From NCBI GenBank assembly GCA_023460085.1, contig JAEWRI010000023.1, positions 1 to 64,000 on the forward strand: 64,000 nucleotides of DNA, read 5' to 3'. Within the stretch, counting starts at the first letter, position 1; each line of letters opens with the position of its first letter. The notes below the pieces were generated by a model. It made no database searches. It saw only the letters and a list, made by a program, of their open reading frames with translations, and was not told the DNA's origin. The position numbers were made by a program, and so were the translations under genes. This document shows, one piece after another, positions 41,533 through 50,484 of the stretch. The stretch comes from Bacillota bacterium (GTDB taxonomy: Bacteria; Bacillota; Clostridia; Christensenellales; SZUA-584).

Positions 41533-42102
41533 TTAAGCCTGCGCGAAGAAGTAGACGGTGGCGGTGGCGAGCGCCAGCGCCGACATCCGTACGCGCGCGT
41601 ATTGCGTGAGCTTGCTGGGAGTCAGCAGTACCTTGCCGTAGGCGATAAGAACAAAGGAGGAGCCGTCCGTCTCGTAGTAGTCGTCGCTGTCAACGGGCGC
41701 AATCTCCAGTGAAACCGTCACGGCGACGCCGCCGTTGATCACGAGGTAGCTGACGCTCTCGTACGCGCTGATGTCCTTCGTCAGAAAGGTGCGCGTGCCC
41801 GGCACAAGTAAGGAGCCCGACTCGGAGTCCTCTGCTGTGGCGCTGCTGTGCAGCTTCAGCGAGTCCTGCCCGCCCGACAGGTTCCGAATGTCCACATCGC
41901 TGCCGGTAATCAGCGCGGAATCCGTTGCGGCGGAGAGGCTGCGGATAGTAAGATCGGCGGCTGTGACAGACAGCGCCGTGGGTGAGGTCACCATTGCGCG
42001 GCCCGCCTGGTCTACGGCGACAGGCACAGCCTGCGCTTCTGCGCGTCCCCAGCCGAGCATGTGCAGGTGGCTGCCCTGCCCGGTGAAAATATATTGGTTA
42101 AT
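41533..42102 (-). CDS. DUF6385-like protein B, probable ATT start
   Basis: 189 residues if translation begins at ATT (42102). Alignment with protein A begins exactly there: NQYIFTGQGSHLHMLG against NYLVFNDTASELKTLI. AGGAGG stands eight bases upstream. The only other possible start in frame, a TTG at 42171, has no ribosome-binding site and adds 23 unrelated residues. Two repeats (DLTIRSLSAATDSALI, DVDIRNLSGGQDSLKL) precede a beta-rich domain, as in protein A. An overlapping three-codon ATG mini-frame (42112-42101) ends inside the ATT. Confidence 0.65.
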   Translation of the reverse strand: MNQYIFTGQGSHLHMLGWGRAEAQAVPVAVDQAGRAMVTSPTALSVTAADLTIRSLSAATDSALITGSDVDIRNLSGGQDSLKLHSSATAEDSESGSLLVPGTRTFLTKDISAYESVSYLVINGGVAVTVSLEIAPVDSDDYYETDGSSFVLIAYGKVLLTPSKLTQYARVRMSALALATATVYFFAQA

Positions 42103-42169
42103 ATGCCATCCCTCCTCTGACAGTATCAGTGTATGATATCTGTATAGGCTGTGTGATAGCCGGAATATC

Positions 42170-42196
42170 AAAAAAGCAGGGACTGTTCCCTGCTTT
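42170..42196 (-). terminator. Terminator of sigma/anti-sigma operon
   Basis: AAAGCAGGGA-CTGT-TCCCTGCTTT, with T6 on the minus strand, 18 bases after the anti-sigma stop. Confidence 0.85.
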
Positions 42197-42213
42197 GATG
42201 GCCGTCAGCCCCT

Positions 42214-43404
42214 TCAGCGCCATGCCGCGTCGATGATTTCACCGGAGGCAGTCAGGCGGATATCGTACACGCTTTCCGTATTATTGAATTCAAAGTGCAC
42301 ATTCCATTCCTTTCGGATGACATCAAACCAGCAGGACTCGGCGGCGAGCGTGTAGCCTTCGGGAAGCAGTGCTTCACCGAGAGAAAGCGCCTCCAAACCG
42401 GTGATGTCGCTCCCCGGCGGAGCGGTCTGCAAGTTGGCGGGATCCTCTCCGCCCTCCACACAGTAGTAATCGACCAGCGCCTGAAAGTCGTCCTCGAAGC
42501 CTGCGTCGGCACGCAGCTTCATCCGCGTGATCCACGAATCCGCGCCGGACGCTGTTTCCACGTCCATCACGACCTCCACAGTATTTTCATCCACGAGCGA
42601 CTTCCAGCCGAAGCCGCTTCCATCCGCATCGCGCTCACCGAAGAACAGGGCCCCGCCGTCTGCGGTCAGCTCGATCATCGGCTGGAACGGGTAGATGAGC
42701 GAGTACGCGCTCTGCTTGGCGGCGGTGTGCGCCACATTGTCGATGTCGTACTCGGCGATGATGCCTTCGTCCGCGCAGATGGGCAGTATGTACCGCCCGC
42801 CCGGTTTCAGCGAAAACTCGCTGTCCGCAAGACAGCCGCCGTAGAGCACCTGCTCCACCGTGAAGGTATCCCCTTCGGATACGTCAAGCGAGGTATAGTA
42901 GATTTTATCGAGGCGCAGCGTGAAAAGCGCGCTATGCGTATGGTCGAAATAGTCGAGAAAGCGCACGTCCTCCACGGTGACGCCGGCGACAAGCGCGCTG
43001 CGCTTCAGCATTTCTTCCGAGAACGCGATAACGCACATCTGCGCCGTCTGGTCGGGCACGCCGGGGTAATTTCCGTCGCCGGTGTACGCGAACTTCAGGC
43101 TGCTGTAATCCACCGGGCTGCCGTCCAGTGTGAGCGGCGGCAGCTGTGTGGGCTGCGCGGAGGCGCTGCCTTCCGGCGTCGCGATGGCCACAGGAACGGA
43201 CGGCAATTCCGCCGCGGGCGCAAGCAGCCCCGGCAGCGCGAATAGGACAAAGGCCGCGCAGGCCGCTGCCGCAAGCCCTGCTGCCACGACGCGTACGGTG
43301 CGCGCACGCTTCCTCCTGCGCCGGAGACATTCCATCGTATCCGCCTCGAAGCCCTCGCCCGGTCGGATGTATTCCATCGCCTGCCTGTATTTTTGCTCAT
43401 TCAT
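42214..43404 (-). CDS. Probable anti-sigma factor, membrane protein
   Basis: 396 residues. A short cytoplasmic N-terminus rich in charged residues (to ~35) is followed by one membrane helix (~38-60), a Pro/Ser-rich spacer and a large extracytoplasmic beta-rich domain. No catalytic motif was seen. It overlaps the sigma-factor gene by eight bases, the usual arrangement of an ECF sigma and its membrane anti-sigma regulator. The signal is unknown. Confidence 0.8.
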   Translation of the reverse strand: MNEQKYRQAMEYIRPGEGFEADTMECLRRRRKRARTVRVVAAGLAAAACAAFVLFALPGLLAPAAELPSVPVAIATPEGSASAQPTQLPPLTLDGSPVDYSSLKFAYTGDGNYPGVPDQTAQMCVIAFSEEMLKRSALVAGVTVEDVRFLDYFDHTHSALFTLRLDKIYYTSLDVSEGDTFTVEQVLYGGCLADSEFSLKPGGRYILPICADEGIIAEYDIDNVAHTAAKQSAYSLIYPFQPMIELTADGGALFFGERDADGSGFGWKSLVDENTVEVVMDVETASGADSWITRMKLRADAGFEDDFQALVDYYCVEGGEDPANLQTAPPGSDITGLEALSLGEALLPEGYTLAAESCWFDVIRKEWNVHFEFNNTESVYDIRLTASGEIIDAAWR

Positions 43405-43876
43405 CGTTTTCTTCCAGCCTTTCGCGCAACTGGCGCTTGCCTCTGTCGAGCCATGTGCCCACTGTGGAGGGGTTCGTGCTCAGCATTACCGCAATTTCAC
43501 GCAGCGAGTAGCCCGCGAAATAGTGCAGGTATACCGGCAGCCGGTATTTCTCCTCCAGCGAGAGCGCTGCACGAAGCAGCCCGCCTTCCTCCTCGGGCAT
43601 CGCGGGCAATTCCTCCGTCAGCGGAACGCGGCGGCGTATCCACGCCGAACGCAGAAAATCGCGGCTTTTGTTGACGGTGACGCGCAGCAGCCATGCTTTT
43701 TCGTGCGCCGCGTCCATAAACGCCGGGGCCTTGCGCAGGCAGGCATAGAACACCTCCTGCGCGATATCCTGCGCGTCGTGCACGTTTTTGACGTACGCGA
43801 AAGCCACCCGGACGATATCCGTCGCATGTTTCTGCACGATTCGCTGCATTTCCGTTTCACTGTTCAACCGTTGCAT
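43397..43876 (-). CDS. ECF-type RNA polymerase sigma factor
   Basis: 159 residues. Region 2 is recognisable (YVKNVHDAQDIAQEVFYACLRK), as is region 4 with the helix-turn-helix GYSLREIAVMLSTNPSTVGTWLDRGKRQL. It directs polymerase to target promoters when released by the anti-sigma factor. Target promoters were not identified. Confidence 0.94.
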   Translation of the reverse strand: MQRLNSETEMQRIVQKHATDIVRVAFAYVKNVHDAQDIAQEVFYACLRKAPAFMDAAHEKAWLLRVTVNKSRDFLRSAWIRRRVPLTEELPAMPEEEGGLLRAALSLEEKYRLPVYLHYFAGYSLREIAVMLSTNPSTVGTWLDRGKRQLRERLEENDE

Positions 43877-43939
43877 CAGCGCCTTTCACCCATAAAACGA
43901 TACAGAAGGCGGATTTTTCTCACACCCGTCCGATATTTG

Positions 43940-43962
43940 AAAAAAAGCTTCCCGAGAGAAGC
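43940..43962 (-). terminator. Terminator of GNAT gene 44012
   Basis: On the minus strand GCTTC-TCTCGG-GAAGC followed by T7, 50 bases after the stop. Confidence 0.7.
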
Positions 43963-44011
43963 CTTTCCTGTTGGTTTTACCACAGCGCAGCGGCTTGGCA
44001 ATGAGCCGCTC

Positions 44012-44572
44012 TCAGCGTATTCTGTCCAGCGGAAGCCACATGAAGTACTCGTCCGCATAAGTGCCGTCGGAATACTTGAAGCCGCGCTTATACATGCCCG
44101 TGGTCTCGAAGCCGAGGCTTTCGTAGAGCGCGACGGCCGCGTGGTTGCTGGCCACCACGTCCAGTTCCGCCTGCTCGAAACCCGCCCCTTTGCACCAGCG
44201 CAGCGCTTCCGTCATCATCAGGCGGCCGAGGCCCTGCCGCCAGTACGGCTGACGCACCGCGACAGCCATCAGCGCCCGGTGGCGGAACCGTGAGAGGTTG
44301 CGCACGGCATGGGCGTTGGCGGTCGCGGCGACGGCCCCATCCGCTTCGGCGACGAGAAATAACGACAGCGGGTCGTCCTGCCTTCCGAGGAGGTAAGCAC
44401 GTTCCTGCTCCTCCGTCATGGTGAATTCGCCCGGTTCCCGCGCAAGCCCGCGCGATTCGGTATCGGCAGCGCGAACGAAAGCAACCAGCGCTTTCGCGTC
44501 CTCCGGCACGGCACTGCGCAGCAGCACGGTGCGCCCGTCGCGCAGCAGTACGGTTTTCGGTGAAAATATCAT
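44012..44572 (-). CDS. GNAT N-acetyltransferase
   Basis: 186 residues. The acetyl-CoA-binding segment is VAVRQPYWRQGLGRLMMTEAL, followed by QAELDVVASNHAAVALYESLGFE and the aromatic MYKRGFK. The substrate is unknown. It lies 13 bases downstream of the UbiB-like gene and is probably co-transcribed with it. Confidence 0.93.
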   Translation of the reverse strand: MIFSPKTVLLRDGRTVLLRSAVPEDAKALVAFVRAADTESRGLAREPGEFTMTEEQERAYLLGRQDDPLSLFLVAEADGAVAATANAHAVRNLSRFRHRALMAVAVRQPYWRQGLGRLMMTEALRWCKGAGFEQAELDVVASNHAAVALYESLGFETTGMYKRGFKYSDGTYADEYFMWLPLDRIR

Positions 44573-44585
44573 AAGCCCCCCTATT

Positions 44586-46160
44586 TCAGCGTTTTCGCGC
44601 GTGCAGTATGCGCACGGTCAGCCAGACTATCATGATGAACGCCGCTGCGTAGCCCAATATGCCCAGCAGCGGGATGCCCAGCAGGCGCGGCGTCATATCG
44701 GTGGTGCACAGTATGCTGGATCCGATAACGAGGCAGCCCGCCAGCATTCCCACGACCACACGGTTGATAATGCGCTCAAAGCGCGATAGCGTCGGGCCGG
44801 ATCCCACGACTTCAATGTTGAGCTTGCTTTGCCCCCGCGCAGCCGCGCGCAGCACGTCGGACAGCTGCACGGGGATATCCATCGCCCTGCGCCCAAACGT
44901 GCGCAGTACGCGTCCGCTGTGCTTCAGCGCGTGCTCGACATCCTCCTGCCACGCGTCCGCGGCGCGGGCAGCGACGATCGACATGAAGCTGGTTTCGGGA
45001 TCCACCTTGGACAGCACGCCTTCCAGCGTCATCACACCGCGCGCCAGCATCGTGATGCCGGGCGGCATATGGATGCCGCTTTCGTCGGCGATGCGCAGCA
45101 GCTCCATCAACAGCATGCCCGCATCCACCTCGCCAAGGTCCATCGTGCCGTAGCGGGACAGCATGCTGCCGATGCCGTCCTGAAGCCGGTTGCGGTCCAT
45201 CTCTGTTCCGCCGCTGCCCAGCGCCGCCACCACGTCGGTGAGCGCGTACGCGTCATTATCCGCGGCGGCGGATACGGCCTCGCGGAACAGCTGGCGGTGC
45301 CGGGCGGAGAGCCGCCCCACCATGCCAAGGTCCAGCCAGACGATTTTGCCGCCCCGCAGGCGGATATTTCCCGGGTGAGGATCGGCGTGGAATAAGCCGT
45401 CCTCCACGACCTGCTTTAAATAGTTGGCGCCGATTTTAACGGCAACTTCCTTTGTATCGTAACCACCGGCCTGGAGTGCCGCAGCGTCATCCACCGCGAT
45501 ACCCTCCACCATCTCCATCACAAGCACGCGGCGTGTCGTGAGGGCGCTTTCGACGGCAGGGAAAGCAACGTAGCGCACATCGGCGTTGCGGTCCGCGAAC
45601 TCGCGGATATGTTCCGCTTCGACGAGAAAATCCATCTCCTGCTGCGCCGCGGCCCACATCTCGTCTACCGCCGCGTCCAGATCGACAACCTTGCCGGTGC
45701 GCGCCGCGATGCGCAGCAGCCCGGAAATGCGATGCAGCAGCCGCGCGTCCTGCGCCATGGTTTCGTAGATGCCGGGACGCTGCACCTTGACGACCACCGC
45801 CCGGTCGTCCTTCAGCACCGCCCGGTGCACCTGCGCGATGGAAGCGGACCCGAAGGGCGCCTCTTTGAGCTCCACGAAGAAATCCTCCGGCGGCGCGCCA
45901 TACTCCTCCTCCAAAACGCGGCGCACTTCCGAAAAGGCCATCGGTCGCACGTCGCCGCGCAGCTTGGTCAGCTCCTCGCAGTACTCCGCGGGGATGATGT
46001 CGGGCCGCATGGAGAGGATTTGGCCGAACTTAACAAAAGTAGGCCCCAGCTCTTCCAGCACCGCGCGCAGCTTTTCCGGAGTCAGGTTGCGCGCGGCGCC
46101 ACAGCGCGCCAGTACCCGCAGTATTTCCCGGAGCCGTGAACGGCTATTCTTTGCCGGCAT
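44586..46160 (-). CDS. ABC1/UbiB-family atypical kinase
   Basis: 524 residues. The KxGQ-type motif is FVKFGQILSMRPDIIP, the Ala-rich loop reads GSASIAQVHRA, the catalytic region is HADPHPGNI and the metal site is WLDLGMVG. Two hydrophobic C-terminal helices (about 465-515) anchor it in the membrane. UbiB-like ATPases support isoprenoid-lipid metabolism; the target in anaerobes lacking ubiquinone is unclear. Its start overlaps the phasin gene by 17 bases. Confidence 0.93.
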   Translation of the reverse strand: MPAKNSRSRLREILRVLARCGAARNLTPEKLRAVLEELGPTFVKFGQILSMRPDIIPAEYCEELTKLRGDVRPMAFSEVRRVLEEEYGAPPEDFFVELKEAPFGSASIAQVHRAVLKDDRAVVVKVQRPGIYETMAQDARLLHRISGLLRIAARTGKVVDLDAAVDEMWAAAQQEMDFLVEAEHIREFADRNADVRYVAFPAVESALTTRRVLVMEMVEGIAVDDAAALQAGGYDTKEVAVKIGANYLKQVVEDGLFHADPHPGNIRLRGGKIVWLDLGMVGRLSARHRQLFREAVSAAADNDAYALTDVVAALGSGGTEMDRNRLQDGIGSMLSRYGTMDLGEVDAGMLLMELLRIADESGIHMPPGITMLARGVMTLEGVLSKVDPETSFMSIVAARAADAWQEDVEHALKHSGRVLRTFGRRAMDIPVQLSDVLRAAARGQSKLNIEVVGSGPTLSRFERIINRVVVGMLAGCLVIGSSILCTTDMTPRLLGIPLLGILGYAAAFIMIVWLTVRILHARKR

Positions 46161-46458
46161 TGCGCGCTTCCACCTCGGCCAGCTTGGCCTTCAGCGCCGC
46201 GATGTCCTCCGCGCTCAGATCTCCGAGGTTGTCGATAACCGCCTCCACGGCAAGCTTGCTGCCCGCTACCTTGTCCTTCACCTTTTCGCGCGCCTTATGC
46301 TTCAGCTCCTCATTGAGCGCCTTGCCCTGCTCTACGGTGATCTCACCTTTTTTGATGAGCTTCTCGACCAGCTCCTCCGCCTTTTCGGCGGTCATCGCCA
46401 TCGCGCCTACGCCTGCCAGCCAGATTTTCCTGAACTCCTCGCTCAGATCGGTTCCCAT
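46144..46458 (-). CDS. Phasin-like helical protein
   Basis: 104 residues, almost wholly charged amphipathic helix (EEFRKIWLAGVGAMAMTAEK, AEELVEKLIKKGEITVEQGK, KVKDKVAG), matching the small phasin-family proteins that accompany UbiB-like kinases in Bacillota. The ATG at 46458 follows AAAGGAG by seven bases. It may bind membrane or lipid surfaces as a partner of the kinase, which is inference. Confidence 0.85.
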   Translation of the reverse strand: MGTDLSEEFRKIWLAGVGAMAMTAEKAEELVEKLIKKGEITVEQGKALNEELKHKAREKVKDKVAGSKLAVEAVIDNLGDLSAEDIAALKAKLAEVEARNAGKE

Positions 46459-46494
46459 GGTCCGTTCTCCTTTCACGGCATTGCCGTTACCCGG

Positions 46495-46523
46495 ATTATA
46501 CCATAGGAGGCCGCGCATCCCAA
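46495..46523 (-). promoter_or_regulatory. Promoter of phasin-ubiB operon
   Basis: On the minus strand TTGGGA, a 17-base spacer and TATAAT, 37 bases before the phasin ATG. Confidence 0.68.
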
Positions 46524-46632
46524 CAGACGTTTTCACGCGAAACCGCGCGGAATCCGGCGAATGTAAATATTTCTCGGATGATATTGCGCTGGAGATTTTT
46601 GTGATATATTGTGATAAAAAGGGGGTGCTGGT

Positions 46633-47733
46633 ATGTCAGACTGTCCTAGTTGCGGCAATCCGCTGATCTCCGGCGCGCGTTTCTGCAACGCCTGCGGTGC
46701 GCCATTGGCGTATGCGCAGCCGGATGTTGTTCAGTGTCCGCGCTGCGGCTCCGTCCGGAGACCCGGCGCGCGTTTCTGCAATGTCTGCGGCGCGGTTTTT
46801 CCAGCCCCGCAGCAGTTCGAGGAATCGAACCGGCGGTGTGCGCGCTGCGGCAGTCCGTGGATAGCGGGTGCGCGTTTCTGCAATGTGTGCGGCGCGTCCG
46901 AAAATGAACGGCAGGCACCCAATGTGCCGCAGGCAAAGCGGGCGCTGGAATTGAAACGCAAGCACGGGGTTGCGGCGCTTGTCATGATTTGGCTGGCGCT
47001 GCTTCTGACGGCTGCGTTTATCGTGCTGCTGCTGCAGCTCGTGGGCAATGCGCTGTTCGACAGCTGGGCGCGCTTTGCACGGAAGACGCTGCCCGCCGTG
47101 CTGCTGATTGCCGTGCCGGTTCTTTTGGCGATATTGACAGCGGCGTGGGGCGCTTCGCGAGTGCGCGGCATGAAAGCGGCGGGAATGACTGCGGAGCAAT
47201 ATAAGCGCGCGCTGGAGGCTGCGGCGATACTGCCGCAGGCGGCGGCGAGTTCCCCGCAGCCCGGCGTTCCGGCAGGCAAGAAGCCAATGACGCAAAGCGC
47301 GATGGTTGTATTGCTGTCGGTGATGCTGGCAGTCAGCGTGGGCATATCCGTCTGGATAGGACCGGAAGGGCTGAGCGCGGATTTTGGCACGCAGAGCGCA
47401 ATGGGCGAAGACAGCGGCGCGGGTACCGGAGGCCGCCTGAGCGGACGCTGGGAGGGGCAGGTGATTCCCAACACCACCGACAACCACGGCGTTACGCTCG
47501 TGCAGGGAGACTCGGTGGCCATCGTGTTCCGCGGCGACAAGGCGTACTGGGGCTCGTCAATGATGGACGACCAGTATCTCATCGAAGTGTGCGAAGCGGG
47601 CAACGGCGCGATCACGACCTACAGCGTCGGCAGCGGAACGATCACCTTTTCGGGCAGCGGTACCAGCATGACATACGATTTTGACGGTACAACAATCTAT
47701 ATCGGGGAGTATGAAGTCCGGCGCGTTGACTGA
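46633..47733 (+). CDS. Triple zinc-ribbon membrane protein
   Basis: 366 residues. Three near-identical zinc ribbons (CX2C...GARFCNXC) have Cys at 4/7/18/21, 35/38/49/52 and 69/72/83/86. Two membrane helices follow near 118-135 and 155-175 and a third near 220-240. A beta-rich C-terminal domain (GRWEGQVIP..., IVFRGDKAYWGSS) resembles small lipocalin-like repeats in similar proteins. The function is unknown. GGGGG precedes the ATG by about eight bases. Confidence 0.85.
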   Translation: MSDCPSCGNPLISGARFCNACGAPLAYAQPDVVQCPRCGSVRRPGARFCNVCGAVFPAPQQFEESNRRCARCGSPWIAGARFCNVCGASENERQAPNVPQAKRALELKRKHGVAALVMIWLALLLTAAFIVLLLQLVGNALFDSWARFARKTLPAVLLIAVPVLLAILTAAWGASRVRGMKAAGMTAEQYKRALEAAAILPQAAASSPQPGVPAGKKPMTQSAMVVLLSVMLAVSVGISVWIGPEGLSADFGTQSAMGEDSGAGTGGRLSGRWEGQVIPNTTDNHGVTLVQGDSVAIVFRGDKAYWGSSMMDDQYLIEVCEAGNGAITTYSVGSGTITFSGSGTSMTYDFDGTTIYIGEYEVRRVD

Positions 47734-47749
47734 CAGCGAAAGGAGCGGC

Positions 47750-48232
47750 ATGGAAGCGATTAAGACATTTCCCGACGGTTCTGTCCTCGAATACGACAGG
47801 GGCAAGTTTGACGAGTGGTGCGTGTATCTCACGGGCCCGGATGTGCCTCGCCATCCGCCGCGCGATATGGATTACTTCGCACAGCTGAAGGAATTTTCAA
47901 GGCTGTACGGTCTGGAGGAGGTGTACCGTGACTATGAACGCGTATACCGACTGACCGGCAGGGCGGTGGAAGCGAGCGCGCTGAAGGAGATCTCCCGGAT
48001 TGCCGCTACGTACGGGGGTGACGCCACAACGGTGGATATACTGCTGACGGTGCTCTATCTTGCGATGATCGCGGAGGAACGCAAGGAGCACACCCGGCTT
48101 GGCAAGCGCATTAAGCGCCTTGGCATCCACCGGCTGCTGCTGGAGGACGCGGACGCGGGAACGGCGGCCAACTTCATGCGGGGTATGGGCTGGCGCGAAA
48201 TCGACAGGCTCTGTCAGGAGCGCGGCTTCTAG
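47750..48232 (+). CDS. Conserved small protein, DUF7004-like
   Basis: 160 residues. The start TFPDGSVLEYDRGKFDEWCVYLT and the end RLGKRIKRLGIHRLLLED, AANFMRGMGWREIDRLC are highly patterned, so this is a conserved family; I recall it as DUF7004 but cannot verify. It is soluble, with no known function. AAAGGAG precedes the ATG at 47750. It lies 16 bases after the zinc-ribbon gene and probably shares its transcript. Confidence 0.8.
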   Translation: MEAIKTFPDGSVLEYDRGKFDEWCVYLTGPDVPRHPPRDMDYFAQLKEFSRLYGLEEVYRDYERVYRLTGRAVEASALKEISRIAATYGGDATTVDILLTVLYLAMIAEERKEHTRLGKRIKRLGIHRLLLEDADAGTAANFMRGMGWREIDRLCQERGF

Positions 48233-48310
48233 AGAAAATGAATGCGAATCCGGTGCATGTGACAGTCAGGCACCAGCGTCCTTTGCTTTGCGGATGGTTT
48301 GGGCGTAAAA

Positions 48311-48367
48311 GCATATATTCATGATTGACAAAGCTTTAAGATGTGGGAATAATGTGCATATATTCAT
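48311..48367 (+). promoter_or_regulatory. Promoter with two 12-base direct repeats
   Basis: GCATATATTCAT occurs at 48311-48322 and again at 48356-48367, identical. Between them lies a strong promoter TTGACA (48325-48330), 17-base spacer, AATAAT (48348-48353). The second repeat covers the likely transcription start. A near copy occurs in the cheW promoter (53143-53154). Confidence 0.75.
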
Positions 48368-48395
48368 TCGTGTCTACGAAAGGAAGTAGTCTGGC

Positions 48396-49538
48396 ATGCC
48401 GCTGCTTTATTACGTGCAGACATCATTAACGGGCCTGGCTATTATATTGCTTATTTTTTTCCGTCTGGGCACGAGTGATCCTTACATGGGCGCCTCGCAG
48501 AAGGTTTTCAAGGCGCTGATATTCTCCAATATGGCGCTGCTCCTGCTGGAAATGCTGCTGAATATATTCACCGGCGTTTCATCGGCGGCAGCCCGCGCGA
48601 TTCTTCCCCCTGTGGTGTGTTTCTTTTTTATAATGAATCCCGTGCCGGAGGCACTTTGGGTGCTCTATCTGGACGCTACCATACGGCGCGGCGAAAAGCG
48701 GCTGCGCCGCAGATTTCTTGCCGTATTACTGCTTCCGGTTGCCGCCAACGCTGTGCTGGCCTTTGCCAGCCTTTCAAATGGATATGTATTTGCAATCGAT
48801 GCACAGAACGTATATCATCGGGGTCCGTTCTTCTGGCTCATGCCGCTGATTTGCTACAGCTACGTGATCTACTACATTTTCCTGATGGTGGTTAAGCGGA
48901 AGTACATACTGAAACACGAGTTCTCGTCCCTGCTGATTGCCGTAGCGCCCACGCTGGCGGCGGGTCTGCTGCAAAGCTTTTTCTATGGCATCAGCGTGCT
49001 GTGGCTGTCGCTCTCCTTTTCCCTGCTGATCGTCTATTTGAATCTGCAGAGCTCCAAGGTGAACACGGATCACCTGACAGGCCTTGCAAATCGCCGCTGG
49101 TTCGATGTGAGGCTGAGGAGCCTGTCCAGACGCCAGAAACGGATCGGCGGCATCATGATAGACATCGATAGTTTTAAGGAAATCAATGATGAGTATGGCC
49201 ATGTCGTGGGGGACAGCGTGCTGGAGAGTGTGGGCGCGCTGCTGAAGCGGAGTCTGCGCAAGGGCGATTTTGTGGCGCGTGTGGGCGGGGATGAATTCGC
49301 GGTGCTGTTGGATGTGCAGGATATGGAGGAACTCGCGAATGCCGTAAGCAGGCTGCGGGAGAGCGTGGCACATTTCAACACCGAGCGCAGGTTTCCTTTT
49401 CCACTGCATCTCAGTGTGGGGTACGACGTGTGGGATACCAATACGGAGGAGACGCAGGAACAGTTTTATCACCGGATAGACACGCGGATGTACGAAGCCA
49501 AGCGGGGTGCGGCCATGCTGCCGGAAATTCCGATGTAA
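48396..49538 (+). CDS. Membrane diguanylate cyclase (GGDEF)
   Basis: 380 residues. About seven membrane helices span residues 5-215, followed directly by a GGDEF domain. Motifs: TDHLTGLANRRWFD, GGIMIDIDSFKEINDEYGH, GGDEF near 297-301, and a degenerate late motif. RKGD five residues before GGDEF preserves the product-inhibition site. No sensor domain was identified. AAGGAAG precedes the ATG. Confidence 0.93.
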   Translation: MPLLYYVQTSLTGLAIILLIFFRLGTSDPYMGASQKVFKALIFSNMALLLLEMLLNIFTGVSSAAARAILPPVVCFFFIMNPVPEALWVLYLDATIRRGEKRLRRRFLAVLLLPVAANAVLAFASLSNGYVFAIDAQNVYHRGPFFWLMPLICYSYVIYYIFLMVVKRKYILKHEFSSLLIAVAPTLAAGLLQSFFYGISVLWLSLSFSLLIVYLNLQSSKVNTDHLTGLANRRWFDVRLRSLSRRQKRIGGIMIDIDSFKEINDEYGHVVGDSVLESVGALLKRSLRKGDFVARVGGDEFAVLLDVQDMEELANAVSRLRESVAHFNTERRFPFPLHLSVGYDVWDTNTEETQEQFYHRIDTRMYEAKRGAAMLPEIPM

Positions 49539-49544
49539 TATCCA

Positions 49545-50345
49545 TCATGGCGAGATATCTGCAAGCGCGCACAGATCGTTGCAAAGCTCCGACCACAGCC
49601 GGAAAGATTCTGCCAGTGTTTCCGAATGTGCGCCCAACTCCACCGTGCGCTGCATGCGTGCCGCGCAGTCCGCGGGCTGCAGCGCAAAGTCCGCGACGAG
49701 CGCCGCGCTGCGCTTGCGGCTGGGGAAGAAGCGGCGGTTTACCGCAAACAGCATCTGCAGAAAGCTATCCAGCGCGAGATCCAGCGTTGCGTGGTAGAAC
49801 AGCACATCGCCGCGCGCTACAGCCCTGCCGAAATCCTCTTCATCGCATATACTGCCGATATGACGGGCAATCATTTTTCGCGCAAGTAGTTCCGGGTAAT
49901 CGCGGAGCCGATTCTGAAGATCGCTGAGGTAGCCATCCCTCTCGAAGTATACGTGCATATCCAGTACCGAGGCACAGCGTCCCACGGGATAAAAGCAATT
50001 GCCTTCCCTTTCCAGCCTTTCACCGCGCAGTATGGACTCGACGGAGTTCGTGAAGGCAGCGGCGGTAAAAAACATCAGACAGATATCCAGCCCGCCCACA
50101 TCCAGATAGTCCGTCAGGCCCCAAAAAGGGCCTTCCAGTTCGCCCTGGCTGAGTATTTTGTGCGGGGAGAGCGCTTTGATGCGGGCTTCCGGTGTCGGAA
50201 TAACATCGCAAAATATAAATACATCAATATCGCTGCCGTCCGCCGGAAGTGCGCTGCCTCCGGTTTTTCCAATGGCGCGGATTTCTTTCAGCGCGGACAG
50301 CTGCCGGAGGATGCCGCTGAACTGTTCTGCGGTTGAATTGCTCAT
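49545..50345 (-). CDS. Nucleotidyltransferase-fold protein
   Basis: 266 residues. The N-terminal motif GKTGGSALPADGSDIDVFIF has the GS...DxD pattern of the nucleotidyltransferase superfamily. A helical C-terminal half follows (residues 150-266), as in DUF4037-like proteins. The substrate is unknown; it is not beside a HEPN partner, so an MNT antitoxin is unlikely. The ATG at 50345 follows GGGAGAG. Confidence 0.83.
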   Translation of the reverse strand: MSNSTAEQFSGILRQLSALKEIRAIGKTGGSALPADGSDIDVFIFCDVIPTPEARIKALSPHKILSQGELEGPFWGLTDYLDVGGLDICLMFFTAAAFTNSVESILRGERLEREGNCFYPVGRCASVLDMHVYFERDGYLSDLQNRLRDYPELLARKMIARHIGSICDEEDFGRAVARGDVLFYHATLDLALDSFLQMLFAVNRRFFPSRKRSAALVADFALQPADCAARMQRTVELGAHSETLAESFRLWSELCNDLCALADISP

Positions 50346-50484
50346 TTGAACTCTCCCTGATGATATTCCCATTATTATATCATATATCCGCTGCCCTAAA
50401 GCTCTTGCTGCGGGTGTTTTGTCGAGCCATTGTTATTCCTGCTGCGGTATATAAGCTCCGGAGAATCGGCTCCAGATTCGGAAA

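Noticed and set aside
46640..46900. Tandem DNA repeat
   Set aside because: The repetition follows from three zinc-ribbon motifs in one protein.
49545..50345. MNT antitoxin of a HEPN-MNT pair
   Set aside because: The protein is too long and no HEPN gene is adjacent.
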